Source: Nitrososphaeraceae archaeon
GTDB taxonomy: Archaea; Thermoproteota; Nitrososphaeria; Nitrososphaerales; Nitrososphaeraceae
NCBI GenBank assembly: GCA_030038695.1
Contig: JASHSN010000057.1
Coordinates: forward strand, 1-10,159
DNA: 10,159 nt
Reading direction: 5' to 3'
The notes below the pieces were generated by a model that was not told the origin of the DNA, made no database searches, and saw only the letters and a program-made list of their open reading frames with translations. The number at the start of each line of letters is the position of its first letter. The stretch's first letter is position 1. Positions 6,949 to 10,159 of this stretch are shown here, in pieces. The translations under genes were made by a program, and so were the position numbers.

Positions 6949-7802
6949 CATAAGACAGAAAATCCTACCTTCTCTTCCACTATTAAGTCAATTTTAAAAT
7001 TTGCCTTCAATTCACTCATTTGTTTGTCCAGCGTCTCCCTATTTAAAAAAGATTCATCGTAGGCTTTGGCTACACAAATCACGCGAAAAATGTGAGTAAA
7101 ATTCTCTTTCAGTATTCTTGCGAGTTGCCTGAGATCTTCGGGTTTTACAATTTTATCTTTGAAATCCTTAACCGTAAAGTAACCTACATCTGTCTTATGT
7201 GCAACGTCTATAACGTATGAATCGAATCTACGATTCAACGTTTCTGATGTATCCTCATTGATAGAATTTCGGATTATATTCCTTTTCGAAAGTAAGGCCT
7301 TCATGAAAGCCGGAAAGGTGGGTTTATCTAACGGTGAGATATAGAGGTCAGATCTCAATTCAGGAAATACTAATTTGGACAGATTGAATACTTTTTCACC
7401 TGCCGTATTACCTTTCGGTATAGTTGTATCGAAAATTATAATATAAGCGCTCTCCAAATAGTCTTCGTCCCACTCCTGAAGTTTTCTATATGCATGCGGA
7501 GCTTTAACGGCAAACCATCCTAGGACGTAAGCAGATATCGCTGTCGATATAATGATAGACACTAAGATTTCTATCGTTTTAGAAGTTGCACTTATCCAAG
7601 CGATTATGGCTAAAACGTTAAAAAATAATATTCCTATAACTAATATAAGTAACCAGCGACTGGCACCTCTTAGCGATTTGACATGCACGTAGGCTCTTTG
7701 TGAAAGACTTAAAGTAGATTCAGACTCATCTGTCGCCAATTCGCAAAATCTACACATTTTCCGTATATAAGCAGGTCTCACAAATTGTGAGAACTGGATC
7801 AA
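6939..7802 (-). CDS. Two-helix membrane protein with a cytosolic nuclease-fold-like domain; possible frameshift at its start
   Basis: A 287-residue protein of a family I do not recognise by name. The N-terminal segment has one CxxC pair (C17, C20). Transmembrane helices are at about 50-71 and 77-99. The C-terminal ~185 residues are soluble. They show a pattern reminiscent of PD-(D/E)xK nuclease folds: AGEKVFNLSKLVFPEL (134-149, E136), then FDSYVIDV (193-200), then YFTVKDFKDK (208-217), with Thr at the place of the catalytic Glu in E-x-K. This is a hand reading and moderate at best. The TTG at 7802 begins the open frame; ATG at 7757 (M16) is an alternative. An ATG at 7812 in another frame encodes a second CxxC pair and ends beside M16, suggesting a one-base indel in the A4 run at 7757-7760 (see findings). 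Divergent from the 96-aa/391-aa pair, convergent with the winged-helix gene. Confidence 0.75.
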   Translation of the reverse strand: MIQFSQFVRPAYIRKMCRFCELATDESESTLSLSQRAYVHVKSLRGASRWLLILVIGILFFNVLAIIAWISATSKTIEILVSIIISTAISAYVLGWFAVKAPHAYRKLQEWDEDYLESAYIIIFDTTIPKGNTAGEKVFNLSKLVFPELRSDLYISPLDKPTFPAFMKALLSKRNIIRNSINEDTSETLNRRFDSYVIDVAHKTDVGYFTVKDFKDKIVKPEDLRQLARILKENFTHIFRVICVAKAYDESFLNRETLDKQMSELKANFKIDLIVEEKVGFSVLWIS

Positions 7803-7841
7803 TGAAAGTCATCGGACTGTCTAAACTTCTGCGGATTTCAC

Positions 7842-7847
7842 TATAAT
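7842..7847. promoter_or_regulatory. Shared TATA element for a divergent gene pair
   Basis: CTATAATC at 7841-7848 reads as TATAAT on the plus strand and as TTATAG on the minus strand. On plus, the centre is about 26 nt before the ATG at 7871, fitting a leaderless transcript. On minus, transcription would begin near 7815-7819, right at the ATG at 7812. The whole spacer between the two genes is only 68 bp, so both promoters must lie here. Confidence 0.5.
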
Positions 7848-7870
7848 CTTTTCTTCGTCAAGTCTTTGAC

Positions 7871-8161
7871 ATGAATCAATCAGGTCAAGAAATTTCCGCA
7901 CGCCCGGAAATAAAAATGGCGTTCAAACCAGAATATGTTGGATGTTTTTCTTTATGTCCTGCATATTCTATAAAACAACTGCATCGAATAAACTACATAC
8001 TGCGCAAATACAGACACGGCAAACGAAGCCCCTTAGGTATTGGGTTTTACAGGAACATCCCGATCCATACGCAATTGGATATCAAACGAGCATTCATTGA
8101 AGCAAAACGACATCATGCGGATCTACGTCCTATATGTGTTGACGGAGCTGCTATGCAATGA
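7871..8161 (+). CDS. Small basic protein of unknown function, first gene of a coupled pair
   Basis: A 96-residue protein, rich in Lys, Arg and His, with Cys at 25, 29 and 89 and no transmembrane segment. I do not recognise it. Two things support it as a real gene: a TATA element sits 26 nt upstream of its ATG, and its TGA overlaps the ATG of the next gene as ATGA (8158-8161), a typical coupled-operon junction. A DNA stretch near its end (GTCCTATATGT, 8127-8137) recurs 67 bases later in the next gene, giving PIC in both proteins (RPICV and CPICQ). The central segment with KYRHGKRSPLG (about 46-56) could bind nucleic acid, but this is only a charge-based guess. Probably works with the 391-aa product. 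Confidence 0.55.
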   Translation: MNQSGQEISARPEIKMAFKPEYVGCFSLCPAYSIKQLHRINYILRKYRHGKRSPLGIGFYRNIPIHTQLDIKRAFIEAKRHHADLRPICVDGAAMQ

Positions 8162-9333
8162 CAGTAAGCGAAGGTATCGAACGAGCAGCTACTTGTCCTA
8201 TATGTCAGAGCAATGTAGATCGACTTAGCCTTGCCAGAGTTGGTTTATCAATTGAAGAGTTAACCGATCTAGAAGAATACGTGAAAACCGGAAATATAAA
8301 AGACATCCTTAATATCGCGAAAATAGCCATGCAATGGCTAGGCAACCCAGAAAAAACAAACGTTCAGTTACAAATCAAAAGTTTAGAACAATGCATACAT
8401 CAGAAATTTACTCAAATCAGTGAAAAGATGATGAAGTGGGGTAGTGAAATCAGCGAGAGAGGAGACAAGGGCACAGGAAATGTAGTTAGAGATTTAACGA
8501 CAATGAGAAATGATCTACTGAGGGAATTCCACGATGCGACAAGGACTATTACGCAGGATAGAATCGATATGATGCGTGAGCTAAACGATGTTAAACAAGG
8601 AATTACTGCAATATCAACTAGGATAGCTGGAACAGGGATAGGAAAGGTAAGTGAAAAAGCTCTAATTACTGATCTAAAATCTGCGGTAAGCAACACTGGA
8701 GACTCATTTTCGGACGAACATGCATCGAAGCAAGGAACGGATATAGTATGTACAGTAAGAGACAAAGGAAGAGATTGCGGAAAGATCTCCATAAGCGTAA
8801 AGGATACGAAACAATGGGAGAGTAATTTTATCGCTCAACTCAACAAGAATATGCGAGACGACGGAACTAGATTAGGAATACTCGCTACAAGGATCCTGCC
8901 TGCTGACTCCTTACATCAGCAGATCTATGTACCACCGGATTGTGAGGTCGGAAAGAGTATCATATTCGTTAAACTTGAATATGTAGCACTCGCGTATTTC
9001 GCGTTACGTCAGGTGGCAATACATTTGTTCGAAACTCAGCAGATACTAGATGTGAAAGATGCGGAGACTGACGAAGCGATGAATGCCTTCAAACTATTGA
9101 TGATGTATATAAATGACCCTAACGGGGGCTTCCAGCAAACGGTTAGTCACATCGACCAAACAATAAAAGATGCAGAAGACACAAGAAATTGCTTAACCCA
9201 GATTAGAACGTATGTCAACACAAACATAGACAAATCGATTAAATTCCAAAATTCTATCGAGAAGAATCTTAACCAGGCTAAGGCTCTGATATGGAAACTG
9301 AGGGAGTTGCTTAACGGCGACTCACATCAGTAG
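8158..9333 (+). CDS. Coiled-coil protein with DUF2130-like (restriction-endonuclease-fold) domain
   Basis: A 391-residue soluble protein. A CPIC knuckle is at 13-16. Residues about 65-160 are strongly helical and likely coiled coil. The core at about 159-260 resembles DUF2130: GKVSEKAL (162-169), KQGTDIVCTVRDKGRDCGKI (191-210), SISVKDTKQW (211-220), then a long helix and LGILATRILPAD (239-250). In DUF2130 and the PD-(D/E)xK fold the pattern is E, then D, then E-x-K; here E166, D195 and K215 are present but the Glu position is Ser213. The C-terminal 300-385 is again helical. DUF2130 is often found with coiled coils in bacteria; its cellular role is not settled, but a nuclease or DNA-end-related function is expected from the fold. 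Start ATG overlaps the previous stop and has GGAG 10 nt upstream (8144-8147). The DUF2130 call is by eye and could be a related subfamily. Confidence 0.75.
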   Translation: MTVSEGIERAATCPICQSNVDRLSLARVGLSIEELTDLEEYVKTGNIKDILNIAKIAMQWLGNPEKTNVQLQIKSLEQCIHQKFTQISEKMMKWGSEISERGDKGTGNVVRDLTTMRNDLLREFHDATRTITQDRIDMMRELNDVKQGITAISTRIAGTGIGKVSEKALITDLKSAVSNTGDSFSDEHASKQGTDIVCTVRDKGRDCGKISISVKDTKQWESNFIAQLNKNMRDDGTRLGILATRILPADSLHQQIYVPPDCEVGKSIIFVKLEYVALAYFALRQVAIHLFETQQILDVKDAETDEAMNAFKLLMMYINDPNGGFQQTVSHIDQTIKDAEDTRNCLTQIRTYVNTNIDKSIKFQNSIEKNLNQAKALIWKLRELLNGDSHQ

Positions 9334-9440
9334 AAGGATGTTTAGTTTGCAATACACCGCATTTCCGAAAAGACTGTATACCTACAGGCTCGATCTAATC
9401 AAATTCGGTCATTCTACACTGAGAATCTTTCCACAAAAGC

Positions 9441-9446
9441 TATTAT
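9441..9446 (+). promoter_or_regulatory. TATA-like box for the exported-protein gene
   Basis: TATTAT is centred about 26 nt before the ATG at 9469, as for a leaderless message. This is one reason to prefer 9469 over the upstream ATGs at 9445 and 9460. The gap 9334-9440 holds only a weak dyad, CTGTA-TACC-TACAG at 9374-9387. Confidence 0.35.
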
Positions 9447-9468
9447 GAGCCGGATATATATGATATAT

Positions 9469-9963
9469 ATGAAATATAATATCATAATCGCCGCACTTCC
9501 TCTTTTATTGATAGGAATTGCAGGAGTTGGAACAACAAATCAGGTATTAGCATGGAATGGAGATGATTGGGATCATGGCTGTTGCGGCCCTCATTGGGGT
9601 GTTGGCGATGGCGACCAACCAAGTTATTTCTATCAGCAACCGGGATCTGGGGCATATCAAAATGGTTGGTATGCAGGGCAACAAGACGCAATATATGATC
9701 ATGATAATAATTTACAGTACAATCCCGTAGGTCAATGTTTATCGTGTCATTCTGAGATCTACTGGAATGGATTTCATGAGGGATACGATAAACAATGGAA
9801 TAGTTATCAATCAACTAATCAAGGCGCGAGCATCAACATATACGGTAATGGGAATTATGTGAGCACAGATCAGAATAGTGCTCAAAGTTCGGGTCCATTT
9901 CCAATAGGACAAGGTCCAGGACTTTGTGGTTCATTCGGTTGTGGCGGAGCTCCTGATCCATAA
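9469..9963 (+). CDS. Small exported protein with internal repeat and CxxCH motif
   Basis: A 164-residue secreted protein (172 if begun at ATG 9445). From the 9469 start it opens with a standard Sec signal: Met-Lys-Tyr, a hydrophobic core of about 17 residues, and a likely cleavage after NQVLA before WNGDDW. The mature part is rich in Gly, Asn, Gln and aromatic residues. It contains a repeated motif: AYQNGWYAGQQDA (62-74) and IYWNGFHEGYDKQW (97-110), both Y-x-N-G-aromatic-x-x-G. Between them lies CLSCH (90-94), a formal haem c attachment motif. A Cys pair is at 38-39 and two more near the end (153, 158). The INIYGNGNYVSTDQNS stretch looks like beta-strand repeat sequence. I associate this type of small exported protein with soil Thaumarchaeota; its function is unknown and it probably acts at the cell surface. 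Confidence 0.75.
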   Translation: MKYNIIIAALPLLLIGIAGVGTTNQVLAWNGDDWDHGCCGPHWGVGDGDQPSYFYQQPGSGAYQNGWYAGQQDAIYDHDNNLQYNPVGQCLSCHSEIYWNGFHEGYDKQWNSYQSTNQGASINIYGNGNYVSTDQNSAQSSGPFPIGQGPGLCGSFGCGGAPDP

Positions 9964-9983
9964 AGATATGTGATTGATGACAA

Positions 9984-10127
9984 TTGAATAGATGGCAGAT
10001 TAAAACCGTAGAAGGTCGTCCTACCAAGTTCGGAACAGGTGCGCACATCACTCTACCAAAGGAGTGGTTGAAAAAGACCGTGATTGTTGTACCTAAGGAT
10101 GAGTGGGATGCTCTCCAGCAGAAATGA
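9984..10127 (+). CDS. DUF2080-like transposase-associated small protein
   Basis: A 47-residue frame from TTG at 9984 to TGA at 10125-10127. The sequence KFGTGAHITLPKEWLKKTV followed by IVVPKDEW matches the DUF2080 family of archaeal transposon-encoded small proteins, whose hallmark is [FG]-G-x-[GS]-A-H-[IV]-x-[LV]-P-K-[ED]-W. These proteins commonly sit next to, often just upstream of, a transposase; their fold resembles AbrB-type swapped hairpins. No ATG is available: an in-frame TGA at 9978-9980 precedes the TTG, and an ATG in another frame at 9992 terminates at once. It may be complete with a TTG start, or a 5'-truncated remnant. If an element is present, its transposase should lie to the right of this window; 10128-10159 contains nothing recognisable. 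Confidence 0.65.
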   Translation: MNRWQIKTVEGRPTKFGTGAHITLPKEWLKKTVIVVPKDEWDALQQK

Positions 10128-10159
10128 TTCCTACAACTGAAAGTCTAATCTCTTCTGCT

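Noticed and set aside
8040..8228. A 62-codon plus-strand frame overlapping the junction of the 96-aa and 391-aa genes.
   Set aside because: It overlaps both better-supported genes in another frame, has no promoter or ribosome site of its own, and has no recognisable motif.
9833..10051. A minus-strand frame over the exported-protein end and the DUF2080-like gene.
   Set aside because: It is antisense to two genes with recognisable protein signatures and has no motif of its own.

Overview
The window looks like chromosomal DNA of a mesophilic Nitrososphaeria (Thaumarchaeota) archaeon, possibly of the Nitrososphaera/Nitrosocosmicus type. The evidence is the low GC content, TATA-like boxes about 25-30 nt upstream of several starts with near-leaderless genes, GTG and TTG starts, an archaeal NurA-HerA pair, a small winged-helix regulator, a small exported protein of the kind I associate with this group, and a DUF2080-type transposon-associated gene at the right edge. 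This assignment is inference from gene content; there is no rRNA in the window.

Layout. The left 4.2 kb is a minus-strand block read in the order NurA-like nuclease (2320-4176), HerA-like hexameric ATPase/translocase (476-2320), then the N-terminus of a D12-class adenine DNA methyltransferase that runs off the left edge (1-227). NurA and HerA share one base (TAATG), with a strong Shine-Dalgarno inside the end of NurA, so they are translationally coupled. The methyltransferase seems to have its own TATA box. Positions 4177-4759 are non-coding and separate NurA from the divergent GH1 beta-glycosidase (4760-6442). This gap holds an exact 76-bp tandem duplication, which carries TATA-like elements pointing towards NurA, and a cluster of six GATC sites.

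The middle and right part is a patchwork of small accessory genes. A winged-helix protein (6628-6942) converges on a two-helix membrane protein (6939-7802, minus). That gene diverges across a short shared promoter region from a coupled pair: a 96-aa protein of unknown function (7871-8161) and a 391-aa coiled-coil protein with a DUF2130-like, restriction-endonuclease-fold core (8158-9333). Then come a small exported protein with a CxxCH motif (9469-9963) and a 47-aa DUF2080-like gene (9984-10127).

How the genes may work together. NurA and HerA are established partners: HerA is a DNA translocase that drives the NurA nuclease in DNA end processing. Here the pair has no Mre11/Rad50 in view and sits beside a DNA adenine methyltransferase, so a restriction-modification-like or other genome-defence role is a reasonable hypothesis, not a demonstrated one. 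The membrane protein and the DUF2130-like protein both appear to carry nuclease-fold domains that lack the usual Glu of the E-x-K motif, and may form a second accessory module. The GH1 enzyme is unrelated to these and probably cytosolic.
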